12,991 bases of DNA, taken from the NCBI GenBank assembly GCA_051881635.1, contig JBJEQG010000121.1:1-12991 (forward strand), written 5' to 3'. Each line of letters begins with the position of its first letter. Positions within the stretch are counted from its first letter, which is position 1. Shown here piece after piece: positions 1-6,771 of this stretch. The notes under the pieces were generated by a model. It saw only the letters and a program-made list of their open reading frames with translations. It did not search any database and was not told the origin of the DNA. Origin of the DNA: JBJEQG01 sp051881635. GTDB lineage: Bacteria; Bacillota; Clostridia; Oscillospirales; Acutalibacteraceae. Made by a program: the position numbers and the translations under genes.

Positions 1-563
1 CCGTTGGCACAGATGTAAAGGTTGCTGACCTTCTCCAAGAGAAAATTCAGACTATCGGTGAAAACATCAAAATTCGCCGTTTCGCTCGTTTCGAGGGTTC
101 TGTTGCAACATATATTCATGCAGCAGGCAAAATCGGCGTTATGGTAAACTTTGAAACAACCGCAGATATTACATCTGACGCTTTCAAGGTTTATGCTAAG
201 GATATTGCAATGCAAATTGCAGCCGCTAACCCGTCATACCTCGACAAAACACAGGTTACACCTGAGGTTTTGGAGCATGAGAAAAAGATTATGACAGAGC
301 AGGTTATCAACGAGGGCAAGCCGCAGGCGATTGCCGAGAAAATCGTTATGGGCAAGATTGGCAAATTCTATGAGGAAAACTGCCTTGTAAATCAGGTTTT
401 CGTTAAGGATAACAAGCTGACAATCGAGCAGTACACAAAGCAGGTTGCAAAAGAACTTGGTGCAACAATCGTTATCAAGGATTTCGTTCGTTTTGAAAAG
501 GGCGAAGGTCTTGAAAAGCGTGAGGATAACTTTGCTGAGGAAGTAGCCAGCATGGTTAAATAA
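1..563 (+). CDS. tsf: Elongation factor Ts, C-terminal part (5' end outside the window)
   Basis: EF-Ts is the guanine nucleotide exchange factor that recycles EF-Tu during translation elongation in the cytoplasm. The reading frame is open from the left edge (first full codon at base 3) to a TAA at 561-563, giving about 186 residues of the C-terminal half. Recognisable EF-Ts segments include IKIRRFARFEG, the core-domain stretch around DIAMQIAAANP, and the typical tail with KIGKFYEENCLVNQ followed by FVKDNKLTIEQY. Normally tsf lies just downstream of rpsB, which would be outside the window to the left. A strong terminator follows within 20 bases, so this is the end of that operon. The identification is secure; the N-terminal UBA-like domain is not visible here. 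Confidence 0.97.
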   Translation, partial: VGTDVKVADLLQEKIQTIGENIKIRRFARFEGSVATYIHAAGKIGVMVNFETTADITSDAFKVYAKDIAMQIAAANPSYLDKTQVTPEVLEHEKKIMTEQVINEGKPQAIAEKIVMGKIGKFYEENCLVNQVFVKDNKLTIEQYTKQVAKELGATIVIKDFVRFEKGEGLEKREDNFAEEVASMVK

Positions 564-580
564 TTAAAGGCAAAATAGAT

Positions 581-627
581 AGGGAGGTTGAGCCTATGAT
601 TTGTAGGCAAAGCCTCCCTAATTTTTT
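581..627 (+). terminator. Intrinsic terminator after tsf
   Basis: The arms AGGGAGG (581-587) and CCTCCCT (613-619) pair, and an inner GCCTA/TAGGC (592-596/604-608) extends the hairpin across a small internal loop. A T-rich tract (ATTTTTT) follows immediately. It ends the tsf transcript 18 bases after the stop codon. Confidence 0.85.
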
Positions 628-640
628 ACTTATTCGATAT

Positions 641-648
641 TGGAGGAA
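641..648 (+). promoter_or_regulatory. Ribosome binding site that fixes the start of the membrane protein at 652
   Basis: TGGAGGAA lies 5 bases before ATG 652 and overlaps the alternative TTG at 640-642, which argues against the longer reading. Confidence 0.75.
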
Positions 649-651
649 TTT

Positions 652-1191
652 ATGCTCAAAAAACAGCTCCAAATAGGATATACAATAATCGATGCACTTC
701 AATTAGCTGTATTACTGGTGCCGGCTTTTTTCCTCAATGACTTGCTTTCCTTAAATTGCAGCTTTATTTTAACATTTATACTTATTCTATGTGTTCTTGG
801 AGTATTGTTCGGCATAGTGATTTGTGATTGTTCCAAAAAGAGAGCTGTAATAAAGGGATTGATTTCAATACCGTTTGATGTGTTATTTTGGTGTTTTTTG
901 ATACATATTCAGTTTTCGGTTCGTGGATTTCATTGGCTCTCACCGGAGTACGGAGATAAAAGTGCCGGAGATAATTTTGCCGGATTTGCTCTTTTATGTA
1001 TCAATCTGTTATGCCATTTTGTCGGATTGATTGCAGGTATAGGAATGAGTGGAAAACATCAATCCAAAAAGGCTGAAAGAATAATGTGGATTATGCAAAG
1101 AGTTGTTTCTCCCATAATATGTATTGGTATTATAACTGCAATTGTGATATTAAATGCTATTATGCCACCATATTTTTCAAATTTCGGATAA
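652..1191 (+). CDS. Small five-helix membrane protein of unknown function
   Basis: The start is taken as ATG 652, because TGGAGGAA at 641-648 sits 5 bases upstream. A TTG at 640 lies upstream of that ribosome binding site and is unlikely. The product is 179 residues and strongly hydrophobic. By eye there are five membrane segments: near residues 10-30 (after the short KKQLQ head), 35-60, 67-90, about 110-135 and about 150-175. The loop between helices 3 and 4 holds the longest polar stretch (around SPEYGDKSAGDN). There is no cleavable signal peptide, no catalytic motif and no family I recognise. Only about 25 bases separate the tsf terminator T-tract from the start codon, so there is little room for a separate promoter. 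Expression may depend on read-through or on a promoter overlapping the end of tsf. Its base composition is more A/T-rich than tsf. Confidence 0.75.
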   Translation: MLKKQLQIGYTIIDALQLAVLLVPAFFLNDLLSLNCSFILTFILILCVLGVLFGIVICDCSKKRAVIKGLISIPFDVLFWCFLIHIQFSVRGFHWLSPEYGDKSAGDNFAGFALLCINLLCHFVGLIAGIGMSGKHQSKKAERIMWIMQRVVSPIICIGIITAIVILNAIMPPYFSNFG

Positions 1192-1240
1192 TTTTTTAAT
1201 TGTAAGGCATTACCAAAATGGTTTTTCCTAAAATAAAACC

Positions 1241-1278
1241 GCCCTGAGAATGGTAAAATCATTCTCAGGGCTTTCTTT
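1241..1278. terminator. Bidirectional intrinsic terminator between convergent genes
   Basis: A perfect 12-bp stem (GCCCTGAGAATG, 1241-1252, with CATTCTCAGGGC, 1260-1271) closes a 7-base loop. It is followed by TTTCTTT on the plus strand and preceded by AAAATAAAA, which gives a T-rich tail on the minus strand. It can therefore serve both the membrane protein gene and the MATE gene, which converge here. Confidence 0.9.
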
Positions 1279-1293
1279 GTCAGGTGTGATGTT

Positions 1294-2625
1294 TTAAGCG
1301 TAATGATATTTTTTCCGCATGGTAATGAAAAATATAAAGGTTATAATCAAAGCTAAAAATTCCGCTGCTGAAATAGAGAGCCAAATACCGTTTATTCCTA
1401 AAAATGTTGGCAAGATTAAAACGGCGATAATCTGAAAAACAAGTGTTCGCATAAAAGAAATGACTGCCGATACAACACCATTATTCAGTGCTGTGAAGAA
1501 TGATGAGCCAAAAATGCTAAATCCGCAAATAATAAATGAAATAGAGTAAATTTTAAATCCATTGGCTGTCAACTCAAAAAGTTCTTCATCATAACCGACA
1601 AAAAGTTGTGCCAAAGGCGAGGCGAGAAGTATAGCGAAAACCGTAAGGGCAAAGCCGGTAACACCGATAAAACTTAAACTTTTCTTGAAAATATTTTTTA
1701 ATTCATCTGACCGCCTTGCACCGAAGTTATAGCTTATAATCGGAGCACAACCGATTGAATAGCCGAGAAAGATAGATATAAAAATGAGGTTGACATACAT
1801 AATAACACCGTAAGCGGCAATACCGTCTTTGCCGACAAGGTTCATCAACTGAAAGTTGTAAAGCATATTGACCAGCGACATAGATATATTGGTTAAAAAC
1901 TCGGAAATACCGTTGGAACAAGCTAACCACAGAACTCGACCGCTTAGTTTGGTTTTTCCCAAGTGCAAAAGTCCATTCTTTTTAACAATGAAATAAATTA
2001 ACGGTAGAATACCGCCAACACATTGGCTCAACGCCGTTGCCGCCGCCGCACCGGCAATTCCCCATTGAAAAACAGCCATAAACAAAGCGTCCAAGCCCAT
2101 ATTTGTGACGCCAGCCAAAATCGTAACTGCTAAACCTATTTGTGGTTTTTCTGCCGTTACCAAAAAGCTTTGAAACATATTTTGAAGCATAAATGCTGGG
2201 AGAGCGATAAGAATGATACGAGCGTATAAAGCACAGTAACCGACCATGCTTTCATCTGCCCCTAATAAAACGGACACAGGCTCAACAAAAATAATGCCTA
2301 ATATGGCTAAAACAAAGCCAACACCGATTGCCGTATAAATCAAAAGTGAAAATTGCCTGTTAGCTTTTTTCTTGTTACCTTCACCCAAAGTTTTGGCAAT
2401 CAAAGCACTGCCGCCTGTACCCAACATAAATCCAACTGCTCCTAAAATCATAATGACAGGCATAATTAAGTTGAGAGCTGCAAAAGGCGTCTGCCGACAT
2501 AAATTAGATACAAACAGTCCGTCTACAACACCATAAATCGAAGTAAACACCATCATAACGATAGATGGCAAAACAAACCGTAAGAGCCGTTTGTAAGTGA
2601 AATGGTCTGATAATTGAATAGCCAT
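1294..2625 (-). CDS. MATE-family multidrug efflux transporter (MepA-like)
   Basis: This is a 443-residue inner-membrane protein, the usual length for MATE transporters, which expel cationic drugs or metabolites using a Na+ or H+ gradient. The sequence has about twelve hydrophobic segments in two homologous halves. Family-like stretches include the N-terminal PSIVMMVFTSIYGVVDGLFVS, the glycine-rich GTGGSALIAKTLGEG after helix 2, and the matching second-half region with GCAPIISYNFGARR. This layout is typical of the MepA/DinF-like branch in Clostridia. ATG at 2623-2625 is preceded by GGAGG at 2634-2638. The substrate cannot be told from sequence. The gene is transcribed away from the Ter operon and has an elaborate leader (2640-2787) suggesting controlled expression, as expected for a drug-responsive pump. 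MATE membership is secure; assignment to MepA specifically is tentative. Confidence 0.93.
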   Translation of the reverse strand: MAIQLSDHFTYKRLLRFVLPSIVMMVFTSIYGVVDGLFVSNLCRQTPFAALNLIMPVIMILGAVGFMLGTGGSALIAKTLGEGNKKKANRQFSLLIYTAIGVGFVLAILGIIFVEPVSVLLGADESMVGYCALYARIILIALPAFMLQNMFQSFLVTAEKPQIGLAVTILAGVTNMGLDALFMAVFQWGIAGAAAATALSQCVGGILPLIYFIVKKNGLLHLGKTKLSGRVLWLACSNGISEFLTNISMSLVNMLYNFQLMNLVGKDGIAAYGVIMYVNLIFISIFLGYSIGCAPIISYNFGARRSDELKNIFKKSLSFIGVTGFALTVFAILLASPLAQLFVGYDEELFELTANGFKIYSISFIICGFSIFGSSFFTALNNGVVSAVISFMRTLVFQIIAVLILPTFLGINGIWLSISAAEFLALIITFIFFITMRKKYHYA

Positions 2626-2633
2626 AGTTTTTT

Positions 2634-2638
2634 CCTCC
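2634..2638 (-). promoter_or_regulatory. Ribosome binding site of the MATE gene
   Basis: Read on the minus strand this is GGAGG, 8 bases before the ATG. The stop codon of the upstream leader ORF ends one base before it, so ribosomes finishing the leader ORF would land next to this site. Confidence 0.85.
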
Positions 2639-2639
2639 G

Positions 2640-2699
2640 TTATTTTACAAAAAAATTAAGCTCGGTTATATTTAGAATATAACCGAGCTCACTCGACAT
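2640..2699 (-). CDS. Candidate 19-codon leader peptide upstream of the MATE gene
   Basis: On the minus strand ATG 2699-2697 opens a frame reading MSSELGYILNITELNFFVK and ending with TAA at 2642-2640. The ORF spans the entire terminator hairpin and its T-tract, and stops one base before the MATE Shine-Dalgarno. A GGAG at 2734-2731 is 31 bases from the ATG. Between them lies a 25-base hairpin (2730-2706); if it folds, only 6 bases remain as spacer, a normal distance. Translation of this ORF would physically block terminator formation, which is the logic of ribosome-mediated attenuation. A second frame, from TTG 2710, ends in the terminator loop and is a weaker alternative. Short ORFs arise by chance in leaders, so confidence is moderate. 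Confidence 0.4.
   Translation of the reverse strand: MSSELGYILNITELNFFVK
2649..2689 (-). terminator. Leader terminator (attenuator) between the MATE promoter and gene
   Basis: A perfect 14-bp stem (2676-2689 with 2659-2672) closes a 3-base loop (2673-2675). Downstream on the minus strand comes TAA and then seven T (2655-2649). It sits between the promoter and the ribosome binding site of the gene it precedes, so unless relieved it would stop transcription before the MATE coding region. An upstream segment can pair GUCGAG with CUCGGU of the 5' arm around a UGAG loop, which is a weak candidate antiterminator. Confidence 0.8.
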
Positions 2700-2705
2700 C
2701 TTATC

Positions 2706-2730
2706 AACTGTACGACTGCGGTCGTAAGTT
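2706..2730 (-). promoter_or_regulatory. Leader hairpin between a GGAG motif and the leader ORF
   Basis: In the transcript AACU pairs with AGUU and ACGAC with GUCGU around the loop CGCA, with one unpaired base on one side and two on the other. It lies directly after GGAG (2734-2731). Folding would bring that GGAG within about 6 bases of ATG 2699. I do not recognise it as a known riboswitch class. Confidence 0.5.
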
Positions 2731-2758
2731 CTCCGATGACTTTTTCAATTTCCAAACC

Positions 2759-2787
2759 AGTATATCATCTTTGTTTTTTTATGTCAA
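2759..2787 (-). promoter_or_regulatory. Vegetative (sigma-A type) promoter for the MATE transcript
   Basis: On the minus strand a perfect -35 TTGACA (2787-2782) is followed by a 17-base spacer and a -10 TATACT (2764-2759). The start of transcription would be near 2750-2752, giving a leader of about 125 bases before the MATE ATG. This is the best promoter in the window. Confidence 0.85.
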
Positions 2788-2874
2788 GACAGTATTTGTA
2801 GAAATATATCTAACACTGAAATCATTTGCAAAGGTCACATTTTAATATTTTTTGGAAGAAAATATATTTATTAC

Positions 2875-2902
2875 TTGCAAATTTCTGTAAATATGTTAAA
2901 AT
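2875..2902 (+). promoter_or_regulatory. Candidate upstream promoter of the Ter operon
   Basis: TTGCAA (2875-2880), a 16-base spacer and TAAAAT (2897-2902), with TG one base before the -10 (TGTTAAAAT, an extended -10). It would leave a long untranslated leader of about 145 bases before the vWA gene. Confidence 0.55.
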
Positions 2903-2962
2903 AGTTATAAATGAGATTGAGCGTTCCAAAAACGGCGTGGTTAATAATCGTCAAATATATTA

Positions 2963-3010
2963 AATTTATAAATATATAAATTCATGTTCATAATTTTTTA
3001 ATCATATAAT
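2963..3010 (+). promoter_or_regulatory. Candidate second promoter with adjacent A/T-rich inverted repeat
   Basis: A perfect -10 TATAAT lies at 3005-3010 with only a poor -35 (TTCATG, 2981-2986, 18-base spacer). Directly upstream, AATTTATA (2963-2970) and TATAAATT (2975-2982) form an 8-bp inverted repeat around AATA, ending at the -35. A weak -35 beside a dyad is what an activator- or repressor-controlled promoter can look like, but A/T-rich dyads also occur by chance here. Apart from these promoters and the MATE leader, I see nothing gene-like in 2641-3053. Confidence 0.35.
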
Positions 3011-3056
3011 AGTAAAATAAACTATAAGCATATTGAGTATTAAAGGGGAGAAAATG

Positions 3057-3704
3057 ATGTCAGATTTTTCACGCAGACTGCCTGTTTATTTATTGTTAGA
3101 CTGTTCAGGTTCCATGAGAGGAGAACCGATTGAAGCGGTTCGACAGGGAATAAAGGCATTACTCTCTGAATTACGCAGTGACCCACAGGCGTTGGAAACA
3201 GCATATCTTTCGGTTATTACTTTCAACAGCAGTGCCAAACAGATTATTCCATTAACAGAGCTGATGTCATTCAAAGAGCCTGAAATTGATGCATTAGGTG
3301 CGACAGCATTGGGCGGTGCTTTGCGTGTGCTGATAGAGTGTATGCAAAAGGAAATCCGTCAATCCACAGATACTCAGAAAGGTGATTGGAAACCGTTAGT
3401 GTTTATTTTAACAGACGGTGTACCGACAGATGTGGAGGAATTTCGTTTTGCCGTTGCCGAACTAAAAAAGGTAAAAGTTGCTAATATTATTGCCTGTGCC
3501 GCCGGTGCAAAAGCAGACACTTCCTATTTAAAACAGATTACAGATAATGTTCTTGTTATGAATACTCTAACAGCGGGTGATATGGCACGATTTTTTGCGT
3601 GGGTATCAGGTTCAGTTAAGATGTCCTCACAGCATTTGGAAGCCCGTCCTGGCGGAGCCGTTGAATTACCGCCCCCACCACAGGGATTTGTTATCGTACC
3701 ATAA
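3057..3704 (+). CDS. terY: TerY-like von Willebrand factor A (vWA) domain protein
   Basis: A 215-residue single-domain vWA protein, the usual TerY length. The metal-binding (MIDAS) site is complete: DCSGS at residues 15-19, the threonine of GATALGG at about 83, and the aspartate of LTDG at 120. Such domains bind Mg2+ and hold partner proteins. The start is set at the second of two adjacent ATGs, because GGGGAG (3045-3050) is 6 bases from it but only 3 from ATG 3054; an upstream TTG at 3033 has no suitable site. The tail is short and proline-rich (ELPPPPQG). It is the first gene of the Ter operon. The next two genes are a PP2C phosphatase and a kinase, which together make the known TerY-P triad. 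Its role is inferred to be an adaptor or scaffold in that phosphorylation switch. Confidence 0.88.
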   Translation: MSDFSRRLPVYLLLDCSGSMRGEPIEAVRQGIKALLSELRSDPQALETAYLSVITFNSSAKQIIPLTELMSFKEPEIDALGATALGGALRVLIECMQKEIRQSTDTQKGDWKPLVFILTDGVPTDVEEFRFAVAELKKVKVANIIACAAGAKADTSYLKQITDNVLVMNTLTAGDMARFFAWVSGSVKMSSQHLEARPGGAVELPPPPQGFVIVP

Positions 3705-3743
3705 TTTTCTATATTTTAATTTATCGGAAAGGAGGAAACCTGT

Positions 3744-5195
3744 ATGTCTGAAAAAGAACAGGAAACAGAAAAAATCGAACCGTATGAAACACAGCCAGCA
3801 GTGTCAGGCAAACCGATAACAGACGACCATATCAAGCAGCTTGAAGTTTTGGAACAGAGCGGCGATTTTGATGAAATCATGGAAGATATAGACAATTTAA
3901 CGGAGGCGGTACAGAGCGAAAATACCGTTGATTTATCAGCACCGTCAGTTGCCGAAATACCGCAGCCGACAATATCTGAGAAACCGTTGAGTAATGATGC
4001 TGTTACAGAACATACCGCAAGTCTTTGGAAATATCTTCCAGTGCCGGAAACAATGCCTGAACCGTCCCCCGAATATAAAAACGACACAGTGATTTTTCCA
4101 AAAAGTCGTGTGACCGCAGCCCGTGTAAGGGGCAAAAAGCATAAACACGAGGGCAGTAACTGTGATGATTGGTATGAAATCGCCAATTTTGAAGATATAA
4201 CCTTTATTGCCGTTTCGGACGGTGCAGGCTCAAAGAAATATTCCCGTATTGGTGCTCGTGTGTCCTGTAAGGCGGCAGTCGGTTATCTTTTGAAATCTAT
4301 CGGAGAACAGGTTATAAAAAATCCCGATTTTCGTAAAAGTTTATCTTTGCCGCTGTCCGAACCTTCATGTGCTGCCGTATGCCGTATGCTTGCGGAAATG
4401 GTTCAGCAAGCTGCCGTCAAAGGTTTTAAGGCGGTTGAATCGGCATATTATGAACGCTTTGCCGACAAAAATTATTATCAGGACTTAAAACGCAGTCTGC
4501 AAATCAATGATTTTTCCGCAACTCTGCTTTTAACGGCTGTCATTCCGATTTCGGAAGAAACAAAGGAAGTTTTGGTTATCACTTGTCAGGTAGGGGACGG
4601 AATGGCGGCACTGGTCAACACAAACGGAGAGTTTGAAACTGCCATTAGGCTCATGGGTGCGGCGGAAAGCGGTGCTTTTTCGGGGGAAACCGTTTTTTTA
4701 ACCTCTTTGCCGATGAACACTATGGACGCCCTCCAAAAACGGACAAAGATTTTTCGTGGAGTTGCCGATACGCTCTTAATTATGACAGACGGTGTAGCTG
4801 ATGATTATTTTCCAAATGAAACTGAGTTAAGGCGTTTGTATTTTGATTTGATTGCCAACGGTATTATAGACAATAAAACGCCGATTGCCCCAACAGGAGC
4901 TTTCACAATAGAACAACAGCGGCTTTTGGAAAAATTGCCCGTACCGCTGTCCTACCCATGGGTGAATGACAGAAATATCAAATATGCCCTGCATGACACA
5001 AAGCGTATTTGTGAGGCAACAGGGCTTTCGATGAAAGATATATGGTCGGACGATACAGTTTTGGCATTAGCGGCGGCAGAAAGTGATGTGACCAACAGTA
5101 CGGAGAATCACAGTGAACGCCTGAAAATATGGTTGGATAACTATGTAGAGCGTGGCTCTTTTGATGACCGCACATTAGTGATAGTTCAAATGTAA
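3744..5195 (+). CDS. PP2C-type protein serine/threonine phosphatase of the TerY-P triad
   Basis: A 483-residue protein predicted to remove phosphate from Ser/Thr residues using two metal ions. Start ATG 3744 has AAAGGAGG 8 bases upstream. The first ~115 residues are acidic, Pro/Ser/Thr-rich and probably disordered. The catalytic domain follows, with PP2C metal-site motifs in order: SNCDDW (138-143), VSDGAG (157-162), SATLLL (258-263), GDG (284-286), MTDG (347-350) and the terminal DDRT (474-477). These are the acidic residues expected of an active enzyme. The region at about 380-465 is an extra helical insertion before the last motif. It sits between the vWA gene and the kinase gene (4 bases between its stop and the first possible kinase start), so it is likely the kinase's antagonist. 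The bacterial SpoIIE-like PP2C branch is less likely because of this context. Confidence 0.9.
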   Translation: MSEKEQETEKIEPYETQPAVSGKPITDDHIKQLEVLEQSGDFDEIMEDIDNLTEAVQSENTVDLSAPSVAEIPQPTISEKPLSNDAVTEHTASLWKYLPVPETMPEPSPEYKNDTVIFPKSRVTAARVRGKKHKHEGSNCDDWYEIANFEDITFIAVSDGAGSKKYSRIGARVSCKAAVGYLLKSIGEQVIKNPDFRKSLSLPLSEPSCAAVCRMLAEMVQQAAVKGFKAVESAYYERFADKNYYQDLKRSLQINDFSATLLLTAVIPISEETKEVLVITCQVGDGMAALVNTNGEFETAIRLMGAAESGAFSGETVFLTSLPMNTMDALQKRTKIFRGVADTLLIMTDGVADDYFPNETELRRLYFDLIANGIIDNKTPIAPTGAFTIEQQRLLEKLPVPLSYPWVNDRNIKYALHDTKRICEATGLSMKDIWSDDTVLALAAAESDVTNSTENHSERLKIWLDNYVERGSFDDRTLVIVQM

Positions 5196-5208
5196 GGAAT
5201 TGATAGAA

Positions 5209-6699
5209 GTGAATGACATAGCTGAGGCTGCCTTGACAAACGGTAAAAAAATTCAATATGTCATAAAGGACAATCCGCCGAAAGGTGCGATGAAATATAC
5301 TTATTTTACACCGGATAAAAGTTCCGTTATACAGTTTTTTCTCAATCCAAAGGTGGGAGAAAACCCTGATTGGCACAAACGCATGGAGGCCATTCTCGGA
5401 CGCTACAACCCAACCATTTCCGCTGAGGAGGGCGGTGCTTTGGGAAACAGCCAACGGATTGCCGATTATTTTGTCAGGAAATTTTGTTGGCCGACGGCAT
5501 TGGCAGAAAAACCGCAGTTTGGCATTGTCTGTCCGTCCTATCCGTCTAACTTTTTCTTTGATGCAGCCGCTTCCAAACATATTCAACTTCAAGGCAGAGA
5601 TAAGAAAAGTAATTGGTTTACGACACGCAATCGCCGTTATCTTGAACCCTATGAGTTGGGCGATTTTAAATCCATGGTGCAAATTTCCCTTTCTTTGGCA
5701 CAGTCCATTCGCAAGTTGCACCAAAGCGGTCTTGCACACGCCGACCTTTCATGCAACAATGTTTTGATTGACCCGCCCCATGCCAAGTGCGTGGTTATCG
5801 ACATAGATTCGTTGGTTGTTCCGAATATTTTTCCGCCGCAAGTGGCGGGAACACATGGCTATATTGCTCCCGAAGTTTTGGAAACGCAAAATCTGCCCTT
5901 TGGCAGTGCGGAGCGAAAGTTGCCAAGTACAAGCACGGATCTTCATGCCTTGGCTGTTTTAATATATGAATATTTATGTTTACGCCACCCGTTAATCGGA
6001 CCAAAAGTCTATTCCAAAGAACCCGAAAAAGACGATTATCTTATGCTCGGACCGAAAGCCACTTTTATTGAAAGTCCGACCGACACAAGCAACCGTCCGA
6101 AGGACTTGCCATTTACCATTCACGATATGGGACCGGATTTGGAAAAGCTTTTTTTGCGTGCGTTTTCGGACGGATTACATAACCCAAACCAACGCCCAAC
6201 GGCATTAGAATGGGAAAAAGGACTTTTAAAAGCGATAAATTTGCTTTATCCCTGTCCCAATCCGCACTGCGGTGCAAAATGGTTTATTTTATATGATACG
6301 GATAAACCCGTTTGTCCGTTTTGCGGACAACGCATACGCACGGAAAATATGGTTCGCCTGCATTTCAGAACACAGCGTTACGGTATGACAGGACAGTGGA
6401 TTGAAGTCAATACAATCAATGCTTATCACAAAATGCCACTGTTTAGTTGGCACTTTTATGCCAATACTTTCCAAGATGAAAAAGCCGACCATAATTTGTT
6501 GGCTTATATTATCAAAGAAAATGACCAATGGCTTTTGGTTAATCATGCTATTTCTGATATGACCGACCCGTTTGGATATTCCGTTCCCATAGGACAAGCG
6601 GTAATTCTTCAAGAGGGAGCGGTTTTTCGGGGTTCTGAAAGTCCAAACGGACTTTTGATAGAAACGGAACGCTTCCATTCATCAGGCTTTTATCCCTGA
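5209..6699 (+). CDS. Ser/Thr protein kinase with C-terminal zinc ribbon (TerY-P triad kinase)
   Basis: About 496 residues. GTG 5209 is preferred because AAGGA (5194-5198) is 10 bases upstream; TTG 5200 lies only 1 base after it. Numbered from GTG, the kinase domain has a catalytic loop HADLSCNN (177-184, catalytic Asp179, Asn184), a DID metal-binding triplet (198-200) where most kinases have DFG, and GTHGYIAPE (214-222) matching the activation-loop end. A zinc ribbon follows, CPNPHC (349-354) and CPFC (369-372). The last ~115 residues form a beta-rich region that I cannot assign. Kinase plus zinc ribbon beside TerY and PP2C is the hallmark of the TerY-P triad. No membrane segment is seen, so it should be cytosolic. 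Likely targets, by inference, are the neighbouring Ter proteins or the phosphatase's acidic tail. Confidence 0.9.
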   Translation: MNDIAEAALTNGKKIQYVIKDNPPKGAMKYTYFTPDKSSVIQFFLNPKVGENPDWHKRMEAILGRYNPTISAEEGGALGNSQRIADYFVRKFCWPTALAEKPQFGIVCPSYPSNFFFDAAASKHIQLQGRDKKSNWFTTRNRRYLEPYELGDFKSMVQISLSLAQSIRKLHQSGLAHADLSCNNVLIDPPHAKCVVIDIDSLVVPNIFPPQVAGTHGYIAPEVLETQNLPFGSAERKLPSTSTDLHALAVLIYEYLCLRHPLIGPKVYSKEPEKDDYLMLGPKATFIESPTDTSNRPKDLPFTIHDMGPDLEKLFLRAFSDGLHNPNQRPTALEWEKGLLKAINLLYPCPNPHCGAKWFILYDTDKPVCPFCGQRIRTENMVRLHFRTQRYGMTGQWIEVNTINAYHKMPLFSWHFYANTFQDEKADHNLLAYIIKENDQWLLVNHAISDMTDPFGYSVPIGQAVILQEGAVFRGSESPNGLLIETERFHSSGFYP

Positions 6700-6771
6700 A
6701 AAAAGATAACTTTGTTTCCCTGCGGTACGACCGCTTAAAAATAAAATTTATACAACAGGAGGACAATTACA

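Noticed and set aside
2640..2752. A named riboswitch class (for example guanidine, fluoride, THF or SAM type) upstream of the MATE gene
   Set aside because: I could not match its conserved bases to any consensus I know, so I call it an unclassified leader only.
4978..5739. 253-codon minus-strand ORF across the phosphatase/kinase junction
   Set aside because: It lies opposite two genes with intact catalytic motifs, has no ribosome binding site or recognisable protein features, and is a shadow frame.
6700..6771. Promoter or terminator between the kinase and first TerD gene
   Set aside because: The GCGGT/ACCGC hairpin (6722-6734) has only five base pairs and no T-tract. TTGTTT at 6712 has no good -10 at the right distance.
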